Origin: Solirubrobacter deserti
Lineage (GTDB): Bacteria > Actinomycetota > Thermoleophilia > Solirubrobacterales > Solirubrobacteraceae
DNA length: 64,000 nt
Assembly: GCF_027587175.1 (NCBI RefSeq)
Contig: NZ_JAPCID010000010.1
Location: forward strand, 105,544-169,543
Direction: 5' to 3'
A program made the position numbers and the translations under genes. The notes under the pieces are model-generated. The model was not told the origin of the DNA. It made no database searches and saw only the letters and a list, made by a program, of their open reading frames with translations. This document shows, piece by piece, positions 27,135 through 35,640 of this stretch (within the stretch, counting starts at the first letter, position 1; every line of letters starts with the position of its first letter).

Positions 27135-30088
27135 AGCGCCTTTCCATCCTCCCCATCATCCTCACCTGCGTTGTCCTGACCTTGCTCGTGTTCGTCGGCA
27201 CGGCCTTGGCCGCCGATACGACGCTGTCCGGCAACGGCCCGACGTTCACGTTCGCCTCCACCGAGCCCGGCGCGACGTTCGAGTGCGCGGTCGACGGCGG
27301 CGCCTGGGCGGCGTGCGCCTCGCCGCACACGGTGCGCGTGGCCGACGGCCCGCACACGTTCAGCGTGCGCGCCCTCGACGCCGCGGGCAACGCCGACGCG
27401 ACGCCCGCGACCAAGGCGTTCGACGTCGACACCTCCGGCCTCGAGACCGTCATCAACGCCGGCCCCGAAGGGCTGACCAACGACCCGACGCCCAGCTACG
27501 GCTTCGGCTCCGAGAGCACCGGCGCGACGTTCGAGTGCCGGGTGAGCAGCGAGTGGGCGCCGTGCGTGTCCCCGTTCAAGCTGCCCCGCCTGGCGAGCGG
27601 CAGCTACGTGTTCGAGGTCCGCGCCGTCGTGGGCGCGCGCAAGGACGGCTCGCCCGCCCGCCGCGCGTTCACGGTCGACGCCGACGCGCCGGAGACCACG
27701 CTCACCGGCGGCCCCGCCGAAGGCGAGACCACGAACCTGCGCTCGCCCGTGTTCACCTACGCGAGCGAGCCGGGCGCGAGCTTCGAGTGCCGCGTAGACC
27801 CGGTCACCAAGGCCGACGTCGAGCTCGTCGCCTGGGGCGCGTGCGGCGCGATCGCCCCGCTCAAGGGCGGCCCGCACACGTTCCAGGTCCGCGCCGTGGA
27901 TGCCGCCGGCAACCCCGATCCCACGCCCGCCACGCGCGCGTTCAAGGTCCGCGCGTGCGAGCAGATCGTGCGCATCGGCCTCGCCGAGGTGCGCGGAACG
28001 TGCGTCGAGGGCGACGGCGAGACGTACACCTCGACCGCGGCCGTCACGGTCAACGGCCTGCCGATCCCCGTGCCCGCGGGTGCGAGGTTCACGATCACCG
28101 AGGACAAGCTCTCGGTCACCAACGTCACGCTCGCCGTCGCGGGCATCGAGCTCTACAAGGGCAACCTGAACCTGGCGCTGCCCAAGGGCAAGCAGGGCGA
28201 GGAGAAGGACGTCACGTCCTTCCCGGTCGCCGGCAAGAAGCTGTTCGGCATGCAGATCGGCGGCAAGGCCACGCTGCGCTTCGGCTGGCGGGCGAACTCC
28301 GACCAGCGCTACGCGGTACTCGCACTGAACGTCGCGCTGCCGGACATCTTCAAGACCGGCACGGCCGCCAACGCGACCGCGGTCACGGGTGACGTCGCGA
28401 TCCGCATGGACGCCGTCAACGGCGTCCAGCTCGACGGCCTGAAGGTCGACGTCGGCAACGCGTACATCGGCCCGCTCGTGGTCGAGAAGCTGTGCCTCTC
28501 CTACCTAAAGGCGGGCGCGACGTTCGTCGCCGGCTGCCAGGCGCCGACCGTCGGCGGCAAGGCCGGCGAGCCGTTCATCCAGTGCGCCGTCGACACCCAG
28601 GTGGACCGCTGGGACGGCTCGCTGGCGATCGTACTGCCGACCGCGTCCAAGACCCGCATCGGCATGTGGGGCGGGCTCTCCGGCGGCCAGTTCGGTCACG
28701 CGGGCGCGTTCGTAGATCGGCTCGGCACCGCGGTGCCGCTCGCGCCGGGCGTCTTCCTGGACCGCGTCGCGCTGGGCGTGTGCGTGAACCCGCCGCCGCT
28801 GAAGGTCAAGGGCGAGGTCGGCATCGGCTTCGGCCCCGACTTCAACGGCGCCAAGGCGATCGGTCTCAACGGCTGGTTCCAGTACACGGGCGGCACGCCG
28901 TGGCTGATCGAGGCGGGCGGGTCGCTGAGCGTGTTCGGCACCCAGATGGCCGACGCGACCTTCGCCTACGAGTCCTCCGGGATGGTCAAGTTCGGCTTCC
29001 ACGCGGGCTTCAACTTCGGCAAGGCCGCGACGTTCGACGGCCGCGTCGACGGGTGGGTCCAGACGGGCACGCCGAACTTCAACGTCGAGGGCACCGTGGC
29101 GGTCTGCAACAAGACGCTCGGCTGCTTGAACGCCAACGCGGTCGTCTCGAACATCGGCGTCGCGGGCTGCGCGGGCATCGACACGTGGCTCGGCAAGATC
29201 AACGTGGGAGCGGGCTACACGTTCCGCACCAAGGAGGTCTCCGTGATGCTCGCGGGCTGCGACATCGGCCCGTTCCGTGCGCGCGCCGCGCAGGTGTCCG
29301 GCACCACGTTCGAGGTCCGGCGCAAGTCCCCCGCGGTGGTCGTGCGCGTGCGCGGTGAGGGCGGCGTGCCGAAGGTCGCGCTCGTCGGCCCGGACGGGCG
29401 CCGCGTCACCAGCGACGTGCCCGACGGGCAGGGCTTCAAGAACGGCGAGTACATGATCATGAGCGACGAGGACCGCGGCGCGGTGTCCGTGCTGGTCGCG
29501 AGCCCCGCCGCGGGTGAGTGGACGGTCGAGCCGCTGCCGGGCTCGGTGCCCGTGGCGGGCGTCGACGTCGCCGACACGCGGCCCGAGACCAAGGTCAAGG
29601 CGAAGGTCGTCGGCAAGCGCGAGCTGCGGTACGAGTACACGCCGCAGCCGGGCGAGCGCGTCACGTTCGTCGAGCGCGGTCTGCACACCGCCCGCGCCCT
29701 CGGCACGGCGCGGGCCGGCAAGCACACGCTGCGCTTCACGCCGGGCGCCGGCGGTGCCGGCGTGCGCAACGTGATCGCGCAGGTCACGCAGGACGGCCGG
29801 CCGCGCGAGAACGTCAAGGTCGCGTCCTTCGTCGCTCCCGCCGACCGCCTGCCGGCGCGGCCGAAGGTCAAGGTCAAGCGGCGCGGCCAGTTCGTCCGCA
29901 TCAGCTGGACGAGCACCGCCGACCGCGTCGACATCACCTACCGGACGGCAGCCGGAGCGTCCAAGCTCGTCGCCGGCCGCAAGCCGCGCGGGGCGATCCG
30001 CGTCCGCGCGACCCAGATGACCGTCAGCGTCCGCGGCCTGCGCGCCGACGGGCGCAGCGGCAAGCCCACGACCCGGAAGGTCAAGTGA
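27131..30088 (+). CDS. Large exported Ig-like repeat protein (paralogue B)
   Basis: 985 residues, ATGA-coupled to paralogue A. The signal peptide is MKRLSILPIILTCVVLTLLV. Three Ig-like units follow (GATFECAVDGGAWAACASPH, GATFECRVSSEWAPCVSPFK, GASFECRVDPVTKADVELVA), each closing with an AFDVDT/AFTVDA/AFKVRAC strand. From about 275 (CEQIVRIGLAEVRGTCVEGD) the architecture matches paralogue A: beta-rich central region with CVNPPPLKVKGEV, a CDIGPF segment corresponding to CDVGRW in A, and the same C-terminal module (RYEYTPQPGERVTFVERGLH). The two genes are therefore an old tandem duplication with the same domain order. Function unknown; extracellular. Confidence 0.7.
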   Translation: MKRLSILPIILTCVVLTLLVFVGTALAADTTLSGNGPTFTFASTEPGATFECAVDGGAWAACASPHTVRVADGPHTFSVRALDAAGNADATPATKAFDVDTSGLETVINAGPEGLTNDPTPSYGFGSESTGATFECRVSSEWAPCVSPFKLPRLASGSYVFEVRAVVGARKDGSPARRAFTVDADAPETTLTGGPAEGETTNLRSPVFTYASEPGASFECRVDPVTKADVELVAWGACGAIAPLKGGPHTFQVRAVDAAGNPDPTPATRAFKVRACEQIVRIGLAEVRGTCVEGDGETYTSTAAVTVNGLPIPVPAGARFTITEDKLSVTNVTLAVAGIELYKGNLNLALPKGKQGEEKDVTSFPVAGKKLFGMQIGGKATLRFGWRANSDQRYAVLALNVALPDIFKTGTAANATAVTGDVAIRMDAVNGVQLDGLKVDVGNAYIGPLVVEKLCLSYLKAGATFVAGCQAPTVGGKAGEPFIQCAVDTQVDRWDGSLAIVLPTASKTRIGMWGGLSGGQFGHAGAFVDRLGTAVPLAPGVFLDRVALGVCVNPPPLKVKGEVGIGFGPDFNGAKAIGLNGWFQYTGGTPWLIEAGGSLSVFGTQMADATFAYESSGMVKFGFHAGFNFGKAATFDGRVDGWVQTGTPNFNVEGTVAVCNKTLGCLNANAVVSNIGVAGCAGIDTWLGKINVGAGYTFRTKEVSVMLAGCDIGPFRARAAQVSGTTFEVRRKSPAVVVRVRGEGGVPKVALVGPDGRRVTSDVPDGQGFKNGEYMIMSDEDRGAVSVLVASPAAGEWTVEPLPGSVPVAGVDVADTRPETKVKAKVVGKRELRYEYTPQPGERVTFVERGLHTARALGTARAGKHTLRFTPGAGGAGVRNVIAQVTQDGRPRENVKVASFVAPADRLPARPKVKVKRRGQFVRISWTSTADRVDITYRTAAGASKLVAGRKPRGAIRVRATQMTVSVRGLRADGRSGKPTTRKVK

Positions 30089-32586
30089 TGAAGCGCGCAC
30101 TGATGCTCGCGTTGACGGCGTTCGCGGTCGCCGCCCCGGCGGCGCACGCCCGGACGGACGACTTCGCCAAGCCCGTGCTGATGGTGCCCGGGCCGGAGAA
30201 GCCCTCCTGCAGCCAGTTCGACGACATGAAGAAGATCTTCCGGGCGTTCTCGACGACCGTGAAGGGCCAGACGGTCAAGCTGGAGGGCAAGCTGATCGTG
30301 CTCGGCCTCACCGCGGGCCAGGCGGGGTGCGACCGGTCGATCGCCGCGCCGTCCGGCGCCTCGATCGAAACGCTCGGCGACGAGCTGGCGGCGTGGATCA
30401 CCAAGAACCACGGCAGCGAGTCCGTCGACGTGGTCGGGTACGGCCAGGGCGGCCTGATCGTGCGGGCGGCGCTCTCGCGCCACCCGGAGCTCAAGATCGA
30501 GGACGCGGTCACGCTCGGCACGCCGCACGCCGGCTCGACCCTGCACCGCAACCCGCAGGGCGACGGCGGCACGGACTGGTCCGTGATCGGCTCGCGGACG
30601 GACACCGAGGTGCCGGCCGAGTCCGCCGTCGACATGGACGCCGCGCACAAGACGCTCTACGTGCGCGACCAGTCACACGCCCAGCTCCTCATCGACGGCT
30701 ACAAGGTCCGGAACGCGTGGATCGACTACGCGCACGACGGGGGCGAGTTCAAGCGCTCGACGGGCGCGCCGCGCCCGGTGCTGCGGGTGGCCGAGGACCT
30801 CGTCTTCGGCAGCGACGCGGCGACCGGCCGCACGTGCGGGTACGCCGCCACCAACCCGGAGGAGTGCGGCGTCACCCCGATCATCCTGCTGCCCGGCTTC
30901 GGGGCGTCCGAGCTGGTCTGCGGGCCGGCGGACAACCCGACCGACCTGTGGCCGGGCGCCATCACGCCGAGCAACGGCGACCGCTTCGTGACCATGGCGC
31001 TCAACGAGCGCGGCGACGGGCCGGAGACGCACAACGCGTGCACGGACAGCATCCGCCCGACCGGCAACGCGCTGGGACACATCTTCGGCTTCAAGAACAT
31101 CCACTTCCTCTCAGCCGGGTGGATCCAGGAGATGGGCGGCAAGCACGGCTACGTCTTCGGCTGGGACTTCCGCCTCGGCCCGGACAAGACCATCGCGCGC
31201 CTGGACAAGTACATCGACGAGGTGCTCGCGCGCCACGCCGCGACGAAGGTCGCCATCGTCAGCCACTCCTACGGCGGCCTGCTCACGCGCTGGTACGTCG
31301 ACGACGCCGACCGGGCCAAGAAGATCGCGCGCGTCGCCAACTTCGGCTCCCCGTACTGGGGCGCGCCCAAGGCCTGGTTCGCGGTCGCCTACGGCTACGA
31401 GACGCCGCTGCACGAGATCTCCGACGACATCGTCGCCAACGACAACTTCCGCCACTGGACGCGCAACCTGACCGGCATGTACTACCTGATCCCGCCGCAG
31501 GCGTGGTTCGACCATGTCCCAGGCCGGGCGAGCACGTGGCTGGAGGTCAACGACTGGGCGATGCCGGACGCCAAGGGGGCGGCGCGGGCGTTCGGCGAGG
31601 CGGGCGGCAACCAGAAGCTCGCGCTGGAGGTCGCCGCCAAGCACGCCAAGCACATCGACGGCTTCAAGACGCACAACGGCGCCATCGACTGGCGCATCTT
31701 CGTGGGCTCGGGCAAGCCGACGATGGGGCACGTGCGGGCGTTCACGTCGACCGGCGTGGACCCGCAGTACTCGTGGGTCAACGGCGACGGCACCGTGCCG
31801 CTGATCTCCCAGCGCCAGGCGTACAAGACCGGCAGCAAGCAGATGGGTGACCAGGTCAAGACCTACAACTTCTGCGGCGTCGGGCACATGGGCGAGATGG
31901 AGGACCGGGCGATCCAGAACGCCGTCGCCCCGTTCGTGACCACGGGCGCGGATCCGATCAAGGACCAGCAGACGCTCCGTGACCAGCCGTGCGACCTCGA
32001 CGCGAGCGAGTTCAAGCTCGAAGGCGAGGAGGACGAGACGTCGGTGAAGATCTCGGAGGCCTTCGAGGCCGGCGCGAAGGCGAGCCGCGTGCGCGCCCGA
32101 GCGGCGGCGGCCACGGAGATGACGCTGGTCGAGGCCGAGCAGGCGGGTCTGGTGGACGTGATCCGCGGCCCGCGCACGCTGCAGTTCGTGACGACCACGT
32201 CCAAGCCGCTGTCGGTGAGCCTGGCCGGCGCGGGCGCCGTGACCGTCACGCCGATCACGGGCGACGGCCAGGAGGGCAAGGCGCGCGTGTACGACCTGGG
32301 CGCGACGCCGATCGCGATCGACGCCGACGGGGCGAAGACGGCCTCGGCCGCTCCGTCACGCCCGGCGGACACTCGCGCCCCGAAGACCACCGCGACGATC
32401 AAGCGCGGCAAGCTGCGCGTGAAAACCAAGGACGCCTCGGGCGTGCAGGTCACCCTCGTGCAGGTCGGCAAGGCGCGGCCGAAGGTCTACAAGCGCGCGC
32501 TGCGCGTAGGCGCACGGGCGAAGGTCCGCGTGTGGTCGGTCGACACGGCCGGCAACACCGAGCGCAAACGGCTCGTCCGGCGGTGA
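30088..32586 (+). CDS. Exported double alpha/beta-hydrolase: degenerate N-terminal lipase-like domain plus LCAT-like acyltransferase/lipase domain
   Basis: 832 residues. Signal peptide MKRALMLALTAFAVAAPAAH. The first domain (about 25-235) has a lipase-type fold with VVGYGQGGLIVRAALS where GxSxG is expected; the nucleophile serine is replaced (G-Y-G-Q-G). The second domain (about 265-600) opens PIILLPGFGASELVCGPADN with PTDLWPG, hallmarks of the lecithin:cholesterol acyltransferase-like family, and has an intact nucleophile elbow SHSYGGLLTRWYVD near 392-397, with DGTVPL likely near the Asp/His side. The C-terminal 150 residues are beta-rich and end in the basic SVDTAGNTERKRLVRR. ATG 30088 shares one base with the previous stop, so it is the fourth gene of the coupled operon. 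Confidence 0.78.
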   Translation: MKRALMLALTAFAVAAPAAHARTDDFAKPVLMVPGPEKPSCSQFDDMKKIFRAFSTTVKGQTVKLEGKLIVLGLTAGQAGCDRSIAAPSGASIETLGDELAAWITKNHGSESVDVVGYGQGGLIVRAALSRHPELKIEDAVTLGTPHAGSTLHRNPQGDGGTDWSVIGSRTDTEVPAESAVDMDAAHKTLYVRDQSHAQLLIDGYKVRNAWIDYAHDGGEFKRSTGAPRPVLRVAEDLVFGSDAATGRTCGYAATNPEECGVTPIILLPGFGASELVCGPADNPTDLWPGAITPSNGDRFVTMALNERGDGPETHNACTDSIRPTGNALGHIFGFKNIHFLSAGWIQEMGGKHGYVFGWDFRLGPDKTIARLDKYIDEVLARHAATKVAIVSHSYGGLLTRWYVDDADRAKKIARVANFGSPYWGAPKAWFAVAYGYETPLHEISDDIVANDNFRHWTRNLTGMYYLIPPQAWFDHVPGRASTWLEVNDWAMPDAKGAARAFGEAGGNQKLALEVAAKHAKHIDGFKTHNGAIDWRIFVGSGKPTMGHVRAFTSTGVDPQYSWVNGDGTVPLISQRQAYKTGSKQMGDQVKTYNFCGVGHMGEMEDRAIQNAVAPFVTTGADPIKDQQTLRDQPCDLDASEFKLEGEEDETSVKISEAFEAGAKASRVRARAAAATEMTLVEAEQAGLVDVIRGPRTLQFVTTTSKPLSVSLAGAGAVTVTPITGDGQEGKARVYDLGATPIAIDADGAKTASAAPSRPADTRAPKTTATIKRGKLRVKTKDASGVQVTLVQVGKARPKVYKRALRVGARAKVRVWSVDTAGNTERKRLVRR

Positions 32587-32589
32587 CGC

Positions 32590-33258
32590 TCAGTTGAGGC
32601 CGGCGCGGAGCGCGACCAGTTCGGCGTGAACCCGGTCGCGCTCGCCGGCCTCCGCCGGCAGCGCGAGCCGCATCTCGGCGGCGCGCAGCGCGCGCGTGAG
32701 GTCTCCGCGCCGCCGGAACGCGGGGACCAGGTTGTTGAGCATGCGCATGGCGGTCTCGTGCGGGGACCACGGGCGCACGAGCGCGGCGGGCGCATCAGTG
32801 ATCGCGCTGCCGCCGTTGAACGGGTCGAGCACCTGCGGCGGCTCCCCGCCGAAGTGCGCGACCACGTAGTGGCCGGGCAGGCCGACCCCGGCGAGCGGCA
32901 CCTCCGCCCGCCGCGCGACTTCCACGTACACCGTGGAGAGCAGGATCGGCAGCCCGCGCCGCCGCTCGAGCACGCGGTCGAGCAACGAGTTCTCGGGCCG
33001 GTCGTACTCCTCGGTGTCCCCGGCGAAGCCGTGGAGGCTCCCGAGCACGTGCGTCAGCGCCTGTGCCTCGGCGCGCGGCGTGCGCTCCGAGGCGCTCAAG
33101 GTGCGGCCGACCTCCGCGCCCAGCGCGTCCAGGGTGGCTAGCGCGCGGGTGGCGTCGACCGGCTTCAACGCCGCCGCGATCGACAGTGCGAGCAGGTCCA
33201 GCGTCGCGTCGGTCGACGCCGCGAGGTCCTCGAAGCGGGGCAGCTCCATTCGCCTCAT
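32590..33258 (-). CDS. SirB1-like transglutaminase-family / tetratricopeptide protein
   Basis: About 222 residues from the ATG at 33258 (or 33249, MELPRFEDLAASTD). The marker segment is RRGLPILLSTVYVEVARRAE followed by VPLAGVGLPGHYVVAHFGG, the SirB1 signature of a transglutaminase-like fold that generally lacks a full catalytic triad. The C-terminal part (ALRAAEMRLALPAEAGERDR) is tetratricopeptide-like. Family members are often encoded beside peptide release factor methyltransferases, but not here. It converges with the exported operon, leaving 3 bp between stops. Confidence 0.75.
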   Translation of the reverse strand: MRRMELPRFEDLAASTDATLDLLALSIAAALKPVDATRALATLDALGAEVGRTLSASERTPRAEAQALTHVLGSLHGFAGDTEEYDRPENSLLDRVLERRRGLPILLSTVYVEVARRAEVPLAGVGLPGHYVVAHFGGEPPQVLDPFNGGSAITDAPAALVRPWSPHETAMRMLNNLVPAFRRRGDLTRALRAAEMRLALPAEAGERDRVHAELVALRAGLN

Positions 33259-33427
33259 GCTTCCCCGCGTCGTCCGCCCGTCAGCGTGAACCCGTCCTGG
33301 CGGTGACGGTCGCCCTGTCGGCCATCGTCCTGAATCGTCGGACCGCCGCGCGTTGGAGCGATCCGTTCGGCGACCGCTGCAGCTTGCGCCGAGCGCCGCG
33401 TTGCGCATCCCGCGAGGACCGCCCACA

Positions 33428-33694
33428 ATGCGTCCGATGGCGCCGGTCACCCTCTACACGAAGCCGATGTGCCCGCACTGTTTCCGCGCCCGCCGGCGCC
33501 TGCGGCGCCACGGCGCGGTGATCCACGAGATCGGCGCGGCGGATGATGTCGCGGGTATGCGGGCTCAGCTCCGCGATCGCTTCGGCGCGGACACGTTTCC
33601 GCAGATCGTCATCGGCGAACACCACATCGGCGGTGCGGACGACCTCGTCAGGCTCGACAGGTCGGGCGAGTTGGCGCGGCGGCTCGCCGCCTGA
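33428..33694 (+). CDS. Glutaredoxin-like protein
   Basis: About 88 residues. MAPVTLYTKPMCPHCFRARR contains the dithiol active site CPHC at the start of the first helix, and FGADTFPQIVIGEHHIGGAD has the conserved cis-Pro (TFPQI) and GG-D glutathione/partner-binding segment. The size and order fit a dithiol glutaredoxin or NrdH-like redoxin. The ATG may be 33428 or 33437. About 170 bp separate it from the divergent SirB1-like gene; I see no other signal there. Confidence 0.85.
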   Translation: MRPMAPVTLYTKPMCPHCFRARRRLRRHGAVIHEIGAADDVAGMRAQLRDRFGADTFPQIVIGEHHIGGADDLVRLDRSGELARRLAA

Positions 33695-33717
33695 CACGGC
33701 CCCGAGCCGTGCGTACG

Positions 33718-34452
33718 ATGCCGCCCGTGGGATTGACGTTCGAGACCCGTCTGTCGGATTCGCCGTGGATCGCGTCGGTGTGGACGTGCCGCAGCGAGCA
33801 GGTCGCGGAGATGACGTCCGTGGCGACGGAGACGTGGGGCCTGGTGTTCTGGGAGCAGGACGGGACGGCGCACGCGACCGTGACCGGGCCGGAACGGCGC
33901 AGCGGCACGGCGCCCGTGCCCGAGGACGCGAGCTTCGTCGGTATCCAGTTCGCGGTCGGCACGTCGCTGCGCGCGGTCGCCACGCCGGCGCTGGTGGACA
34001 GCGGGATTCTCCTGCCCGGCGTGACGCGCCGCGCGTTCTGGCTGGACGGGCGCCGCTGGGAGACGCCGCACCCGGACGATGCCGAGGCGCTCGTCGCGCG
34101 CATGGTCCGGCGCGGCGCGGTGGTCCGTGACCCCGTGGTCACGGACGTGTTGCGCGGCGCCCGGCCCGCCTATTCGGACCGCACGCTCGAGCGCCGCTTC
34201 CGGGCGGCGACGGGTCTGAGCCGGGGCGCGGTGCGGCAGATCGAGCGGGTCCGCGCCGCGGCGCAGCGGCTGATCGCCGGTGAGGGCGTCGACGACGTCG
34301 TCGCCGAGCTCGGGTACTACGACCAGCCGCATCTCGCGCGCGCGTTGCGGCGTTACGTCGGGCGGACCGCGCTCGAGCTGCGCGACGGGGTCGGCGGTGC
34401 GCTCGCGCTCGACCCCGAGCACGTCTGGCGGGAGCTCCCGCTCAGCGCTTGA
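33718..34452 (+). CDS. AraC-family transcriptional regulator
   Basis: About 244 residues. The N-terminal sensor half (FETRLSDSPWIASVWTCRSE, WGLVFWEQDGTAHATVTGPE) resembles the cupin-like ligand domain of AraC-type regulators of the DUF6597 kind. The C-terminal helix-turn-helix pair is at about residues 145-235: SDRTLERRFRAATGLSRGAV then GEGVDDVVAELGYYDQPHLA, where the second helix motif GYYDQPHLARALRRYVG is the family's diagnostic segment. The start ATG 33718 is chosen; GTG 33709 or 33727 are alternatives. It faces the DHFR-like gene convergently with an 11-bp overlap, a common pairing that suggests (but does not show) regulation of that gene. Confidence 0.85.
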   Translation: MPPVGLTFETRLSDSPWIASVWTCRSEQVAEMTSVATETWGLVFWEQDGTAHATVTGPERRSGTAPVPEDASFVGIQFAVGTSLRAVATPALVDSGILLPGVTRRAFWLDGRRWETPHPDDAEALVARMVRRGAVVRDPVVTDVLRGARPAYSDRTLERRFRAATGLSRGAVRQIERVRAAAQRLIAGEGVDDVVAELGYYDQPHLARALRRYVGRTALELRDGVGGALALDPEHVWRELPLSA

Positions 34453-35014
34453 CGTCGTAGCAGAGCTTGACGACGCCGTTGGAGTACGTCGCGGACTCCC
34501 GCACGGAGAGGTTGAGCTTGTCGCGGTCGGCGCGGCTGAACGCGCTCTTGCCCGCGCCGAGCAGAACGGGGAACACGAGCAGGTTGTACCGGTCGATGAG
34601 ATCGGCGTCGGAGAGGGTGCGGGCGAGCTCCGAGCTGCCGTGGATGAAGATCGCGCCGCCGTCCTGCGCCTTCAGCGCGGCGACGTCCTCGGTGGACCGC
34701 AGGATCGTGATCGGGCCCCAGCCGTCGATCACCGCGTCCTCGCCGAGCGTGCTCGAGACGACGTACTTGGGAAGCTCCTTGTACCCGACGTGATCCGCCG
34801 AGTCGCGCCACACCGGCGCGAACGCCTCGTAGCTGCGGCGGCCGAACATCAGCGCCGTCGTCTCCTCGAGCTCCTCCGCCTTGAGCGAGTAGGCCTCCGG
34901 CACGAACTCGGTCTCGAAGACCCAGCCGCCGCTGCGGTGGCCCTCGACCGTGCCCCCGGGCGAGTCCATGACGCCGTCGAGCGACATGAATCCGGTGTAG
35001 ACAAGTTCACGCAT
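34442..35014 (-). CDS. Dihydrofolate-reductase-like / RibD C-terminal family reductase
   Basis: 190 residues starting MRELVYTGFMSLDGVMDSPG, the usual opening of this family. Other segments are ALMFGRRSYEAFAPVWRD, GGAIFIHGSSELARTLSDAD and LIDRYNLLVFPVLLGAGKS, typical of the RibD-C/DHFR-like NADPH-dependent reductases of unknown substrate. A GGAGAAACG stretch 5 bases before the ATG is a reasonable ribosome binding site. It is convergent with the AraC regulator and downstream of the sigma factor on the same strand with 79 bp between. Confidence 0.82.
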   Translation of the reverse strand: MRELVYTGFMSLDGVMDSPGGTVEGHRSGGWVFETEFVPEAYSLKAEELEETTALMFGRRSYEAFAPVWRDSADHVGYKELPKYVVSSTLGEDAVIDGWGPITILRSTEDVAALKAQDGGAIFIHGSSELARTLSDADLIDRYNLLVFPVLLGAGKSAFSRADRDKLNLSVRESATYSNGVVKLCYDVKR

Positions 35015-35093
35015 CGTTTCTCCAGCTGGTCGGGTCGGACAGGAGAAGACCGTACGCGCTCGACGCTCGCGCCGTCTTGGACGAAACCGACAG

Positions 35094-35570
35094 TCAGCTC
35101 ATCGCGCAGGCGAGCCGGCGACGGCCGCGGGAGAGGCGGCTCATCACGGTGCCCTGCGGGATCCGCAGCGTCCCGGCCGCCTGCGCGTAGCTCAGGCCGA
35201 GCACGTCGACGGCCTTCACGACGTCGCGGAACTCGTTCGGGAGCCGCTCGACGTGCGCGTACACCTCCTGCGCGACGACCTCGTGGTGCGGCTCGCGGTC
35301 GTGGCGCAGGCGCGGGTCCTCGGGGTCGAGATCGCCGATGACCTGCGGGCGGCGCTGCTCGGCGCGCCAGTGGTCCTTGGCGACGTTGCGCAGCGCGCGG
35401 ACCAGGTAGGGGAAGACGGCGCCCTCGCGCAGCGGCCGCGGCTTGGTCAGCACGCGGGCGTACGTCTCCTGCACGAGGTCCTCGGCGAGGGCGCGGGAGC
35501 CGCAGATCGAGGAGGCGACGTCGACGAGGCGGGAGCGGTGTTCAGCGGCGGTTTCTGGGTCCAGGAGCAC
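35094..35570 (-). CDS. ECF-type RNA polymerase sigma factor
   Basis: 158 residues from a GTG. Sigma region 2 is GSRALAEDLVQETYARVLTK with FPYLVRALRNVAKDHWR; sigma region 4 is LPNEFRDVVKAVDVLGLSYA with QAAGTLRIPQGTVMSRLSRG and RRRL, the -35 recognition helix. This is a minimal extracytoplasmic-function sigma factor. No anti-sigma gene is adjacent. An inverted repeat (35607-35619) lies about 40 bp upstream. The nearest downstream gene is the DHFR-like reductase. Confidence 0.88.
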   Translation of the reverse strand: MLLDPETAAEHRSRLVDVASSICGSRALAEDLVQETYARVLTKPRPLREGAVFPYLVRALRNVAKDHWRAEQRRPQVIGDLDPEDPRLRHDREPHHEVVAQEVYAHVERLPNEFRDVVKAVDVLGLSYAQAAGTLRIPQGTVMSRLSRGRRRLACAMS

Positions 35571-35606
35571 GTGCTCACTGTCCCGCGCGCGCCCCGTCCA
35601 GTCATC

Positions 35607-35619
35607 GGCACCCGGTGCC
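35607..35619 (-). promoter_or_regulatory. Palindrome upstream of the ECF sigma factor
   Basis: GGCACC at 35607-35612 and GGTGCC at 35614-35619 are perfect inverted arms with one base between, 37 bp before the sigma factor start (35570, minus strand) and 22 bp after the permease stop. A GATATAGG-like AT-rich stretch adjoins it on the minus strand (35620-35627). It could be an operator or terminator stem. Confidence 0.3.
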
Positions 35620-35640
35620 TATATCTCGCCGCCTACCTAC

